DNA from: Ephemerocybe angulata
Taxonomy: Eukaryota; Basidiomycota; Agaricomycetes; Agaricales; Psathyrellaceae
Direction of reading: 5' to 3'
Length of the DNA: 64,000 nucleotides
Assembly: GCA_013368325.1 (NCBI GenBank)
Contig: JAACJK010000004.1
Location: 620,001 to 684,000, forward strand
The notes beneath the pieces were generated by a model, which was not told the origin of the DNA, made no database searches, and saw nothing but the letters and a program-made list of their open reading frames with translations. Made by a program: the position numbers and the translations under genes. Below, piece after piece: positions 11,291 through 23,517 of this stretch; the stretch's first letter is position 1; each line of letters starts with the position of its first letter.

Positions 11291-14200
11291 CACAGTGCTC
11301 ATCGTCGTCGCCGCCAACGAGGAACAAGACCGAGAGGGTGGAGATGCAGTGATAGGAGCTAGAGACTACTTGAGACGAGTGGTCTGAGTAGGGAGAGAGC
11401 GAAGAAATGGGAGGGGAGGGAAACCTCGCTGAGGAGGATGGGGAATCAACGCTGCACACCCTCCCACCTTTATACCTCTCAACGCCCGAATCACGCCCAC
11501 CTTCCGGCAAGACTCGGGCCTCTCTCTGACGTACCACACTTATTTTCAGCGCCGAACAACGCTCGCGTCGCATCCGCTTTCCGTACATTTCATGTGTGTT
11601 ACGTGCGTCTATGTCTCTTTGACTGTCCGATTCGCCCCAATCTTCCCTCAGGAACTGCGCTAGCGGTCATGTCAGCTGTCTGTGGGCACTGATGGGACGT
11701 GGGTAAGTGTTTCAGACCCTGTGCCGGTCAGGGAAACGAGCGCAAATGTGTTATTTCGGCGGTACGGGGCGATGGGGAGAGGGTCTGGGCGCCGCCTTGT
11801 ATATCGAAGATCGTGCACCTCAGTGGGGGTTTGGATGCTGGGGAGTAATATAGTATACTAATAAAGTGTATTCAAAAGTACAGAGCTGCTTCTCATGGTG
11901 AGTAGGGATGTCGATCTGGTGGTATTGTGCAACCTGCCACGCAACTATGTATCTCTCCCGTTTGCGAAATCTGCGCACCGGGTCAGGGAACCGAAGGCTC
12001 TGAGACTTGAGTATATCGGTACCAATGGTACGTATGATAGATCAGAATGATGAAGTTTAGACTGCTCGTTGGCAGCGAAACTGCTGGAAACGCGGGATTT
12101 CGTTGAAGGGAACTAGGAGGAGTTCCACCCAAGATCTCGATGTTTTTTCTCGTATTTTTCAAGGTCGTATGACATGGTCATCCCTTACGAGCACCTATGG
12201 TCTATCTTATGGGCAATACACCTTAAGAGCTCTGATATCTGGAGAGCTAGTCTACGATATCTGTATTTGGAGCTAAGCGCGCCTGGGCGCTTATTTCCGT
12301 CTTGCTCGTTTCTCGCGCCCGGCACGGTTCTTTCAAGTCATGAGAGCCTTATATGTCGTAATTTATCTTTAGATGAGATATATTAAGCAGATCTATGCTG
12401 ATTTGCTGATTTAGTCAAATTGCAAGTTGGTGTTCGTCCCATTCGCATTTGCATCCGCCGGGATACTTGGTTTGAATTCGTACGTGCATAGAATCCTGAT
12501 GGTATCTATGCTGCTTTTAGGCCGCGGTAACTCGTATCCAGCTCTGATTTAATACCAGGTTTACCTTGTGTGTTCAATAATGTGTCCGAGCCAGGGGCAT
12601 CGTCCTGCGCCGGATGCCGGGGATGAAATGGTTCAAGCATGTCATAGTACGTACATAGTACATACATACAAGCTTTCCTCTGCATCGCGAGTCCGTATTG
12701 TGGTATATTACACGTATTGACTACATTGTACACTGCCTTGCGCAACAAGGCCCTGCAGACGCAGATGGGCCATGGCGAAGCACGAGAATCTAGCAAATCG
12801 AATGCAAAAGCGCTGAAGCACGACATTCGTAGCGTGAAACGGGTGCTGACGTCTCCCTGGTAACTTTGATTGGTGAGAAAGGTCGTAGGGCTATCCTAAG
12901 ATGAGATTAATACGTCAGCGTCGCTTCTGTTCTCGATTGCAGACGGGTACACACCTCATGTCTCTCGGAGTCGGAGTCCACCGTCCCGCATCCGAGGCCA
13001 TTTGCGCCGCCCCGATCACCCTGTCGATCTTTTCCTCGCTGCTATTCGCTCTGCAATGCCGTTGTAGCTTCAGGCTCCATTCTCGGGGTCGGTGTGAGGG
13101 CGCGGTGACAGGATTATTGATTGGGAGAATGTTGTGGATCCTGAGAGGTAATCGTGCCACTTGAATTCGTCGACGCCAATGCTGAGCCTAGCCAGAGATA
13201 CCCCGAGGTACGAAAACTTGATTTTTGGCGTTCCCGAAAACGGGGTCATGCTACCGAGAATGTCAGTGATGATTGGGCATTCAGAGAAGGAAAGGGAGTA
13301 CATACGTGCCAGAGTACATGACAAAGGGAAGGGTGGCTGTGGAGTCTCCCATGGTGGATACACGGAGGGAGCCTTTGAATAGAAGAGTAGGCCGTAATGT
13401 CGCTTATTGAGCTTCCGGTGAACAGGTAGAATTTGTGGGCCATAGACTGGAGGTCCGGTGGGTGAGCCCAAGGGGAGCCGCTCCTACACATCTGAGTTGA
13501 GAACTCAGCAATTTAGGGATAAATGAAGCGAAGTGCACGCACGACTTGGGACCGACAACCCCTGGCATGTGGAATTGCCCGTAAGCATGGGTTTGGCAGC
13601 AATCCGGGAACTGGGATGGACTCCGATGGAGATGCAGTCGTGCTGTGTGGTGTCGGAGAGTTCAAGGGGAACGGAGCAAGCCTTTACGGTCGTCGGTTTT
13701 GCGCGTGAGTGTCTGATCCTCCAGCAAGCGAGCTTGTGTTCTGGGCCCTACACATGGTGCTGATGAGGTCGCGCATTGGCTACGAGTGAGCTGGGTGAAG
13801 TGGAGTGTCTACGGTGGGTCACCAGTCAGCAACTGAACGAAATAGAGAAGTGTGAATTTCGAACCTGTGAGCGCAAATTTGATATTTGAGCATCCGTCGA
13901 GTTAAGGTCAGTCGTGGTTCAGCGGCTCATAGACAAGGAAAGACGGCAGAGACACGAAGACTGCTCAGGACTGGGGGATAGCGAAGAAAGAGAGGAACCA
14001 AGTCCCAGGAGTCTACGAGGAAGGAAGGAGGGGAATGAATGGGGAGTTTCGTATACCCTCCTTACCGTTTCACAAATTATCTCGGTCATTCAAACAAAGC
14101 CGGAGGCCCAGAAGCGGGTTAGTGCGATCGCATGGCAGGCATGGGTTCCAGAGTCGGGACAGATGTTTAAGTGTAGTAATCATTTCATCCGACAATACGT

Positions 14201-14463
14201 ACTGCGCCGGCTACGGTCCGGGGGGAAAGTGTACATGGGCAAGGTGAGCGAGCTTCGTAAAGAGCGCAAGGCCGCGAGCACACAGTGTAATACGAGTCCG
14301 AATACGAGACGGCAAAGACAAGGACTAGGTAAGGAAGTCAGGACAAATTATCGGAAAGTTGGGAATGGGAACATAGCGTGAGGGTCGAGGCCATTCAGGG
14401 TCCGGAGATAACAATCCAGGGTCGAAGAAGTAATATTGCAGGGCTCTGAGTTGGCGGTAAGTA
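11291..14463. other. No recognisable gene
   Basis: About 3.2 kb with only short, unsupported open frames. Those near 12.9-13.5 kb on both strands have no domain or splice structure I can defend. A hairpin starts at 14464. Confidence 0.4.
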
Positions 14464-14542
14464 ACCTCTGCGCTGCTTTGAGTATTACCCTCATTTCAAA
14501 TGGTACTTGAAATGAGAGCAATGCTCAAAGTAGGACAGAGGT
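14464..14542. repeat. Long near-perfect hairpin
   Basis: Arms 14464-14499 and 14507-14542 are inverted copies matching at 30 of 36 positions, with two further G-U wobbles, around a 7-nt loop (ATGGTAC). The inner stem, CTCATTTCAA/TTGAAATGAG, is perfect. It could be a milRNA-type precursor or a very small foldback element. Confidence 0.7.
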
Positions 14543-15054
14543 AGAAAAGCGGAGGCAGCACCAGGGGAAGACTGACCTTGCGCCGAGAGGACAGGAAGTA
14601 TGGACGGAATGATTATGCCAGGCACTAGCCTCAAACATTGGATGGAACGTAATCACCTCTGGATCCGAAAGGATTGTTGAATGGCTTGACACGTCAAGAA
14701 CACGTCGCGTAGTGAGCACGGGATTGTAGCCAAAGTGGGTATATATACCCTGGTGTTGAAGCCCATCCCCCATCATGTCTTGCTGGCTGCCGTCTTGTCG
14801 CTCCGCTCCTCGTCGTTCGTGCCATATCCACTCTCCATGTCGTACTGTAGACTTATGTAGTCATCCTGTAGTAGCCACGCTTGAGCCAAATAAACAAGGA
14901 CCGCTTTACCCCGAACCTACGCACCTGCACCCGACTGTCCAGAGCAAAAAACTTGCGATTTTTTTCACCTTTTTGCCTCCATTTGGAAGGTCTATGCCCA
15001 TGAAAGGCAATTCCAGGGTCGCGTCGAGTGATTTCCTCACGCAAGCTTCGCCTA

Positions 15055-17515
15055 TCACGTCGGCAGACACGGCAGATGCCCCGCCTCCTCCGCCTCCCTC
15101 AGCTCATTCAGCCTGAGACTGTACGGCCGCCCCTCCTCTCCATAAGGCACAACTACAATCTTCTTCCCCGTCCCTTGAATGCGCGACGTGACACCCCCAC
15201 CCAGACCCCCTTCGTAATCCGCCCTCACACTCCTCTTATGCCCAAACAACTTCTCCCCAAACCTAACCATCCGCCACCTCCACCCCCCACTCTTCTTCAC
15301 CCCCTCCCCAAACATCCTCGTCTTCTCCGCCCTCTTCTTCTTCTGCCTCCTCCTAAGCAACAAAATGATAACCAAAAGAATGAAAGCACATCCAAGCGCC
15401 ATCAACAAGATCTGCCACCACTCCAACTTCCCCTTGCTCTTCTTAGTCGGCGTATCGATCCCCGCGATAGGCTGCTCCCCACTCGAGGCCACAACCACCA
15501 GCTCACTCAGACACACCCCAAGCCCAGGAATCACATTCGCCGACCCCGCACAGTTCGCAGCGACACAGCTCCCCTGGCGCAGCACCTGCGTCGCGCTCGA
15601 GCACGCAGCGCAGTTCGCCGGGCCCGGCCCAAAACAGCTCGAACAGCTACTATCGCACGCCAGACACGTCCCACTCGCGGCGTCAAAGAACTGCGTCTTC
15701 GTGCACGTAGGCAAACACCTCCCATTAAGCAGGACCGGCCTGTCCGCCGGGCACGCAGTGCACTGGTTGAACTCGCCCCCGGAACACGAGGCACAGTCCG
15801 GATGGCACGTTGTGCAAGAGGAAGCGGACGAAGACTGGAACGTCCCGGCGGGGCACGTAGCGACGCAGCGCCCGGAGGCGGCGAGCTGGTTGTTGGCGCA
15901 CGTGAGGCACGAGGTGGCAGAGTCGCTGCACGTCCTGCAGGACGAGTCGCAGGCTTGGCATGTCTTGAGGTCCGAGCCCACGAACGTCCCATCAGGGCAG
16001 GTCTCGACACACTCGCCGTTGTTAAGGAAGAACCCCGCGATGCACCCCGTGCACTGTCGGGCGCTGATAATCGAGGCTTGGCTGAAGTTGGGGATCCTGC
16101 AGGAGGTGCACTTTGCGCCGCAGCTGTCGCACACCTTCTTGACGTTGTCGGCGATGCGGTTCGACCCCTCGCAGACGCCGTCCGAGTTCGGGGTAACGCA
16201 GACGCCGTTGAGGAAGATGGTGCCGCGCGCACATGAACTGCAGTCGTTTGCAGAGGGGCCTGTGCAAGAATCGCACGCCGAGTTGCAGACGCCGCAGTCG
16301 GCGCCATTTCCAAAGCTCCCCGCAGGGCAGACTTGGCCATTCGACCGGACCTGGGCTGGAGCGTTGCAAATGCTCTTGTCGGAGCCATCTTGAGTGAACC
16401 CAGGGCGGCAAGAGGTACACGTCCCGGTGGTATCTTCGCACTGGTTGCATCCGAGTCCGCACACTAATAACAGAAGTCAGCTTACTTCAACTCGCAGCAA
16501 GGACCGACATACCTTTGCAGTCTCCAGTAGACGAACGGAAGAATCCAGAAGCACACTTCCCACAAGCGACCCCGTCCGCCCCGGTTTCGAACCCAGTGGT
16601 ACACTCGCATTGCCCATTCGCGCCACACACCCCATTCACACAGTTGCAGGTCGACGGCTTGTTCGGAATCGTGGGCTTCAGGCAGCGACCGGTGCCCGAT
16701 ATCCCCTGGTCGCAGGTGTCGCAGTTGGAAGGGCAAGGCTGGCACTTCGGCCCAAAGAAGCCGGGCTGGCACTGTTCGCAAGACGCCCCTGCAAACCCGG
16801 CGGCACACAGGCACTTCCCGGCAACGGTGCAGAGACCTGCGTTGCTGCAAGCAGGTGAGCAGGCCACAGACTCGAGGTTGTTGAGAGATAGCGCCCCCGC
16901 TACGCTTGCCGGAAGCTGGCTGATATCAGGGACAGGTTCCCAGAGAGTTATCCGCTTGTTGGAGCCGGCTGTGATAGTCGCGACGAGGTTGTTGGAGATG
17001 GCGAGGGCTTTGGCATTGAGAGGCACCGAGGCGTTAACGACTGATGCTTCGGGAAGACCTGTGAAAGCTGCTTGGCTTGAATAGAGGGGACCTTCATAGA
17101 TCGAGAATCCGTTCTGGAGTTGAAGGTTGAGGGGTAGTTTGGTGGAGTTGACGAATCCTACGGAGGCTGCGATCGAAACAGACGGATTTGTGAGGACGTC
17201 GTGGAGGTATTGGGGGCTGGTTTGGTCGGTATATTGCCCGGGTAACAGGTGTACGGGCATTGCCCCTGTCGGAGTATTTAGGCGTGCGCCAACTAGATAA
17301 CGTTGAGAACCGTCGAGAGTGTCAGAACGAAGTCCAACTTACTGGTAACATTGGAAGTCCCCTGCAGACATTGTCCGGGAACACAGACGATAAGTGATGT
17401 AGTAGTTTGTGAATCTTCAAATGCGAGTTAGAAAGGACCAAAGTGAGGATGTTATCAGCAACTCACAAGCTAGTATGGGTGCTAAAAGCACAGGGAATAA
17501 TCGTGTTGCGAACAT
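15055..17515 (-). CDS. Furin-repeat cysteine-rich membrane protein, C-terminally truncated duplicate
   Basis: Exons, complement: 15055-16463, 16513-17292, 17343-17414, 17467-17515; about 769 residues. Splice sites, signal peptide, Cys-rich repeats and transmembrane helix (with VIILLLRRR in place of VIIWLLRRR) match the copy at 5272-8134. The protein leaves the paralogue's sequence after LNELREAEEA and ends in eight new residues (GHLPCLPT), because the duplication breakpoint falls in the last exon. It therefore lacks the distal 133 residues of the cytoplasmic tail. No frameshift or stop was seen and most differences look conservative, so it may be functional. Without its tail it could act as a decoy or a signalling-deficient form; this is inference. 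Confidence 0.8.
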
Positions 17516-17750
17516 CGCAGAAACCGAAGTCGTGAAGGTCGTGGTAGAGAGGAAAGAGCAACGAGCAAGCTCTTCATTCCTCTTGTGCTCATTATCCCTG
17601 CCTCCCCGCCGCTGCCCATGGTGACTCCCATTGTCCTTTTGTGCAACACACAATTAGGCGGCAACCAAAGGCTGTCCGAGTCCCGGTCCGCCATTGTTCT
17701 CATTGTTTGGTTTGGAAGTTATTTGGTCGTTATTTGTTGTGCCCAAATAA
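15086..17750. repeat. Segmental duplication, copy 2 (partner 5699-8335)
   Basis: Direct repeat of the furin-repeat gene and its promoter. The left junction lies inside the coding region. On the right, a short insertion relative to copy 1 appears near 17680, and similarity ends near 17755, about 220 bp before the left end of the 4-kb inverted-repeat arm. Confidence 0.9.
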
Positions 17751-18796
17751 AGGCCAAATTTGGACTCCGAACAACGCGGATGGCATTCTTTTCCCCCTTC
17801 CACCCCGACTTCAAGCACAAAGCAAGTTCTCTCTACTCTTGACAGAAGGGCAACATGTACGTTCTGAAATGGATTATAAAGAAGAAGCACTGTCAAGCTT
17901 TTCAGGTACAGTTACTTCAATTGAGCGACACTCGTGAACATTTAAGCTACGGGAGCGACCTCTGCGCCCCTACTAGGGTAACTGAGTCCTGATATCATCG
18001 TGGCAGCATTCCTTAGAGCCATCGAACTTTGTTTCTAACTTGAAGGCTGCGCTTCAATAAGTTCAATATAAGTCACCTCTGTCCCCCGGGGCTCGCTTTG
18101 GCCGCCCCGGCGCCAAACATCGCTGACAGCAAGTGTGGCGATACTGGTGGTCTCGTCGCAACATGAACCCATGGTCCTAAGTGGGCCCCGCTCTCTCAAG
18201 GAAGGCTACTCTAAAAAGAGAATCATAGTTTTAGAGACGCAGATATATTGCACAGTGACAGACCTGTTGAGGTCTGCAGACTGAGGGGTATCTGGGGACC
18301 GGGGTTGGTACGCTGAGATAGTTGCGACGAAGTCACGAATTGGGCGTGGGCGCTTACCGGAGCGGCTTTTGAAACGGCGTCTGACGAGACCGTGGCTGTG
18401 CATGATGGTCAAACTCGAACCATTCCAGCCTCTCGAACTCTTCCCTTTCCGGACCCCATAGCGAGCTACAAGCGACACTGTTCGCTCGATCTTGCAACAA
18501 CGACTCTTGCCCTGGTTATAGTCTCGCCAATCTCGCCGGCGTCTCCAAACCTCCGTCACAGCGTCACGATTCGCCTGGAAAGGCCTCATGTTCAGCCCAG
18601 GGCAGCCCTCGGCGCTTATTGCTGGAAAGAGTCCAGTATGTCAACGAAGATCGCTTGCGAGCCGATTCTCTCTGAATTAGGGTCTTTCACAGCTCCGGCG
18701 CCTTCGCAAAGTCTCCGGCAGAAAGAACGTCACGTAGTCTGGTGATGCTGGGCCTGAGTCCAATGGCCGCCTCGTGCCAGCTCAAAAGCTCCCTCA

Positions 18797-18810
18797 GCGC
18801 TTATCGATAA
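18797..18810. promoter_or_regulatory. Palindromic double-GATA element (GCGC TTATCGATAA)
   Basis: TTATCGATAA at 18801-18810 is a perfect palindrome formed by two overlapping inverted GATA-type sites. It lies about 100 bp upstream of the start codon at 18909. The same element recurs at a similar distance from the other three members of the family. Confidence 0.6.
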
Positions 18811-18908
18811 CGATACTCGATTAGCAGCGCAGTCTTGTGACGAGGACTGGCTTCAGCCTTCCGTCAAGCTGAACTTCTCTCCACTGACTACCAATACGCC
18901 ATTGAACG

Positions 18909-21743
18909 ATGTCGAAGGAATTGAAAGGGCCTACGATTGCGTACGCGACCTTTTTCCTCTTGGAAGATACGTGGCACTAACCGATTGCTCACTCAGTGTC
19001 ATTGGAAAGGCTGACAGCGGCAAGACTACTGTGGGCGATTTCTTTTAATTGACTTGGAGGCCCTCGATGACACCAAATCTGCAGTTTATCAGGGCCGTTT
19101 GGGATGCAGCCAGTGGTACGCCTGGGGAGTATACGGATGACGAGCCTACAACGGAGATTGTGGAGTATAGGGTACCACTGTCTGGTGGACTGTTCATGAC
19201 CTTCCTCGATACTCCTGGATTCGACGGGAACCCGGCGAATTCTGAGAATGCGACAACCGAGGGAATACTCAACAGCCTGGAGAAGTACATTACAGACAAC
19301 AAGTGAGTCCTATTTCTACTCTGCAGGCGTCAGTACCTAATATGTGAGTTACCAGTCTCGGGCCCATAGCCTACGCCCTCTTCTTCCTCAATACAGACGA
19401 TATGACCATGTCCGACCTCACGGTCCTGCCGAGGAAGGCCTTCGAGCGAGTTTTCCAAAGCTCCCAAGTCGCATGCATCACCGCATGTTGGGATCGGATG
19501 GAAAGTGGAAACGAAGCTCCGTTCAGCGTCGAAGAGGTAGCGGACAAGGAAGAAAACCTTTATGCCAGTGCGAGGACGGGCAAGAGCCTTTTGGAGTACC
19601 TGGAAAACGGGAGGGAAGATCGAGGGTACAACCTACGTCGTTTTCGCTCAGGCCTACCGGTTGAAGGCGAGGCTACATCGTCGGCCTATTCGTTTCCCCA
19701 GGATATTATGTATCAGCTCCTTGGCGAGCAAGTAAGTGTTCAGCCTTATGCAGGGTCGTTTGGGTGTGCTTATCTATTAATTAACCACAGGTTCTGGATA
19801 CCACTCTGAGGGAAAGGTTAGCGGCGATGACCAAGGAGCGGGATGAACTCGCCAAGGCACGCACTCTTCCGCCCCAGGAGCCTGAGAAACTCGAGCAAGT
19901 ACCTATCACAGCTAACAACGCTGCTCCTCCGCAAACGGACGCTGTCCGTACCCCGCGAACTCGGCGACAGCGCCTCCTAGATACCTTCGACAAGTTCTCG
20001 GCGCAGGTCCTCGAGATGGTGGCCGATCTTGAGAGGGAAGCGTTGGATGTGGCGGACGAGTGTGCGGCTGATCGCGCGGCCTTTGAAGCTGCGTCCGCTG
20101 CGATCGATGAGGCTGAGGGGAGGTTTGCGGAAATTACGGAGCGCGTGAAGATCGCGGAGGAGGAACGTGTCTATTTGGGACAGGAACGCGACGGGCTTCG
20201 TGAACTGGAACAGTCTTTAACTGCACGGCTGGATGAATTTGGAAGAAAGGGTGCACGGCCTTCATTGGGAGTGTCACCTTCGGTGGATCAGCGGCTCGGT
20301 TCGAGACTGAAACACACGCAGGCATCCCTCAAAGACACGGAGGATTGGATATCGAGGGTGGAGGAGTATTATCAGAAGGCTCGCCAGGATGCGGAGCAGG
20401 CTGCTGCGGAGATTGAGAAGTGGAAACACATCAAACAAGGGAAGGAGAGGGAGTTGAATGAATGGCTATTTCGAGAGTCTGAACTGCTTTTGGAGGACCA
20501 GGAGATCTTTCGAACTCTCTACGCGACCTTGTGCACCAGCCTCGATGCCATGCGGGAGGGTCTGAATGATAGCTGGGAGGGGAAGCTTGGGGACAACTGT
20601 GTTTTCTGGGAGCCTGAGCGTCTCGATGGCCGTGTCATCAAGCCAGAGATGGTGGCACGTCCTGGAGATTGGGCACCGGTCATCAAATCGTTTTATGAAA
20701 TGCAGGTTGCACTTGCACTGACGCAACGAATGACCAAGTTCCACTCAACTGTGGTTCAGCGGCTTAAGGTCCGAGAGGATATGGTCGAGCGGGAATGGAA
20801 GAAATGTGTTGAGGGTATCTTTCTGCCCATCCTTCCTCCAACCCCTCCCCCACTGACGGGGCATACCAACATGGTATATGCAGTTGCGTTCTCCTGGGAT
20901 GGAATGAAGATAGTCTCTGGGTCGGGCGACAAAACAGTGAGGGTGTGGGATGCGCTAACAGGCAAGGTGCAGGCTGTCTTGGAGGGGCACAGCAACGCCG
21001 TCTGGTCCGTCGCATTTTCACCGGATGGGGAGCATGTCGTCTCCGGGTCGTACGATGCAACAGTGAGGGTATGGAGTGCGTTGACAGGCAGGGCTGAGAG
21101 GGTGCTTGTTGGGCACACTGGCGTCGTTCGGTCAGTGGCCGTCTCGGCGGATGGATCACGGATTATCTCGGGGTCAGATGATAAGACGGTTAGGATATGG
21201 GACACATTGACTGGCCAGGTTTTGCGCATCCTGGAGGGGCACACCAGTCAGGTCTTTTCTGTGGTATTCTCGGGCGACGGAGCCAAGCCTATTTCTGGAT
21301 CGTGGGATGGCACAGTAAGAGTGTGGAATGCCTTGACAGGGACAGCGCACAATGTTCTGAAGGTAGACAGCCCTGTTTGGTCAATCGCAGTCTCAGGGGA
21401 CAACGGGCGATGGATTGTGACGGCGTCAGATGATGGAATTGTAAGGGTGTGGGATGGGTTGGAAGGCAAGGTGCTGCGAGACTTGAAGGGCCACAAATAT
21501 TCTGCTAGCTCCGTTGCAATTTCTCCAGATGGATCATGGGTCTGCTCTGGGTCGTACGATAAAACATTGAGGGTGTGGGATGCCTCGATTGGAAATGTCC
21601 GGAGCATTTTGGAGGGGCACAGTGGGGCCGTTCGCGCTGTAGCATTGTTGAGGGATGGTAGGCGGATTGCCTCTGGGTCGGACGACAACACGATTAGGGT
21701 GTGGGATGTGGCTTCCTTGACTTCTGTCCCTCATGGAACTTAG
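18909..21743 (+). CDS. NLR-like GTPase-coiled-coil-WD40 protein 1
   Basis: Exons 18909-18940, 18997-19030, 19085-19302, 19356-19731, 19791-21743; 870 residues. The P-loop GKADSGKTTFI is assembled only after removing the 54-nt intron 19031-19084, which otherwise looks like an in-frame stop. Switch I (TTEIVEY), G3 (DTPGFDG) and a G4-like TACWD follow, as in AIG1/TRAFAC GTPases. Residues about 221-560 are heptad-rich coiled coil. From about residue 573 to the end there are seven WD40 blades (VRVWDALTG, SGSxDKTVR), enough for one closed propeller. The layout matches that of NTPase-repeat immune sensors: nucleotide switch plus ligand-reading repeats. No effector domain is fused. The paralogue at 30328-33159 lies in the inverted arm. 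Recognition of the domains is secure; an immune or allorecognition role is inference. Confidence 0.88.
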
Positions 21744-22243
21744 CTGGGAAATAGCACAGTCACGCAATTGTATCAATCAGATTATATTTTTCGAAGAAAA
21801 TGAGACCACCGTCTAAGGCATACCTGTCCAATACCTATCTCGCGAGTAACTGTTGTCATAGCTGCTAAGGCTGTATATAGTATACATTGTCCGGTCCATC
21901 CAAAAGAAAGTAGATGTATATACCGTACTCCCCGCTTTCACCCTGCCGCCGCTCTTCGCCCTGCCCGCCCCGCCCGCCCTGATGCGCCATCAGCTCCCGG
22001 GCAAACATCGCCACACATCGCGGAGGGGGCCACCAAGGGGCCACCGAGCCCTTTCCTCGCAACGTTATCGTCGCATCGTCTCCGTTGTCTTAGTCTTTAC
22101 TTCAAGGACACACCCTGGCTATCTTATCAAGCTCTAAACCGCGCTGGGACTGAGGCCGCAGTTAACCCAATTCGCCATGCTCGTCACGATGTCACCCGAG
22201 CTCATCCAATTGAGCTGACCACCTTATCCTCAGCAGCGGGCGC

Positions 22244-22253
22244 TTATCGATAA
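22244..22253. promoter_or_regulatory. Palindromic double-GATA element
   Basis: TTATCGATAA preceded by GGGCGC, 128 bp upstream of the pseudogene start at 22381. Confidence 0.55.
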
Positions 22254-22380
22254 CGATGCCGATTAAGCAAAACGGCCTTTTAACGCGTGATCCTTGCCTT
22301 CTATGGGGGTTTCAGAATCCAGAAAACCTGCCTCTCTCCCGACCAGCACCATCTGAACACCCTTGAACTTGGCGAGGGAC

Positions 22381-23085
22381 ATGGAGCATACGATTGTGTA
22401 TGTAATCTCCGTTTCTTCAAGAAAGGGTGACGTTAACTGACTACACCCAGCGCTTTAGGGTTGAGACGGACGTGGCGCGATTCGGTCAGTTGCCTTCTCG
22501 GCAGATGGATTGCGGATTATCTCAGGGTCAGACGATAAGTCTGTGACGGTATGGGATGCTTTGACTGGCACGGTTCAGCGCACTCTGGAGGGCCACACCA
22601 AGATCGTTTCATCTGTGACATTCTCGGGAGATGGGTCACGTATTTTCTCTGGGTCATACGACCACTCGGTGAGGGTGTGGGATGCTTTAACGGGCAAACC
22701 AGTGCAAGCAGTCCTCGAGGGGCATACGTACTGTGCCATGACCGTCGCATCCTCGGGGAACAGGCTACAAGTTGTGTCAGGGGCGCTGGACAGGTCGGTG
22801 AGGGTGTGGGACGTGTTGACAGGAAAGGTGTTGAACGTATTGAATGGGCACACTGGCTACGTTAGGTCCGTTTCATTCTCCCATGACGGGTCACGTATCT
22901 GCTCTGCGTCGGATGACAAGACGCTCAGGGTGTGGGATGCATCGACTAGTGTCACGCAGAGCGTTCTGGAGGGACACAATAGTGCTGCTCATGCGGCAGC
23001 ACTCTCAAGAGATGGGAGACGGATTGTCTCCGGGTCTTGGGACAGGTCACTTAGGGTGTGGAATATGCCTTCTTTAGCTAGTTGA
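22381..23085 (+). pseudogene. Internally deleted GTPase-WD40 pseudogene
   Basis: The first exon (MEHTIV, 22381-22397) and a GT-AG intron resemble those of the gene at 34773-37540 (MVEHTIV). The second exon starts like its P-loop exon (ALG beside LLG), then jumps straight into WD40 blade 3. The rest of the GTPase domain and all of the coiled coil are missing. The joined frame hits TAA after about 25 codons. A WD40 frame is open from about 22495 to the TGA at 23085 (five blades, SGSDDKSVTVWDALTG onward) but has no start. The promoter palindrome is retained. A short WD40-only product could arise only by unusual initiation or splicing. Confidence 0.8.
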
Positions 23086-23517
23086 GCCGAGGGATGTTTC
23101 CTGCCCTGGGGCCATATCCTCTGCTTTCTTCTTACCTATGTCCCTCCTTTGCTCCTTCTCGATTTTTTCTCACCTCGAGTACCACAGTGCGCTCCCTTTA
23201 CTTATCACTTTTACCTATTCTATATGCTTCTTATCATTACATATCACCACATGTTTCTTCCTATGAATTTCATCAACTGCTTGGTCCAAATTTGAACCGC
23301 TGAGAACGGCGTCAGCTTCCAACTACAACAGCGGCGATTCATTCAGGCCTTGGCACTTACTACTGTAACTCTGGTCCTCCATTCACACACTGCCTCGATA
23401 GACAGCCACATTCTTGGATCAGCGCTACTTTACACCTCTGCGGCGTTGTACTGCCCTGCTGGAAGATATAAAGCACTCTGAAATTGTCTCATGTCTTCAG
23501 AACCTGCGACCCTTTGA
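23086..23517. other. Intergenic spacer
   Basis: Pyrimidine-rich 3' flank of the WD40 pseudogene and promoter of the small membrane gene. The sequence TATAAAG at 23467-23473 lies about 50 bp before the start codon and may act as a TATA box. Confidence 0.4.

Larger units (their letters stand above)
17975..22035. repeat. Large inverted repeat, left arm (partner 30040-34042)
   Basis: About 4.06 kb, inverted relative to 30040-34042. It spans upstream flank, the complete GTPase-WD40 gene and about 290 bp of 3' flank. The outer left end shares GATATCATCGTGGCAGCATT with the complement of the right arm. The inner end contains a copy of the 5' flank of the 26539-30007 gene (sequence around 21890-22030 matches 30050-30180, inverted), although that gene is absent here. 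Confidence 0.85.

Noticed and set aside
12901..13471. Open frames on both strands near 13 kb
   Set aside because: No domain, no splice partner, and overlapping frames of similar length on opposite strands.
19031..19084. In-frame stop just after the P-loop of the GTPase-WD40 genes, suggesting pseudogenes
   Set aside because: The stretch is a 54-nt GT-AG intron. The same position holds a 53-54-nt intron in both other paralogues, and removal gives GKTTFI in each.
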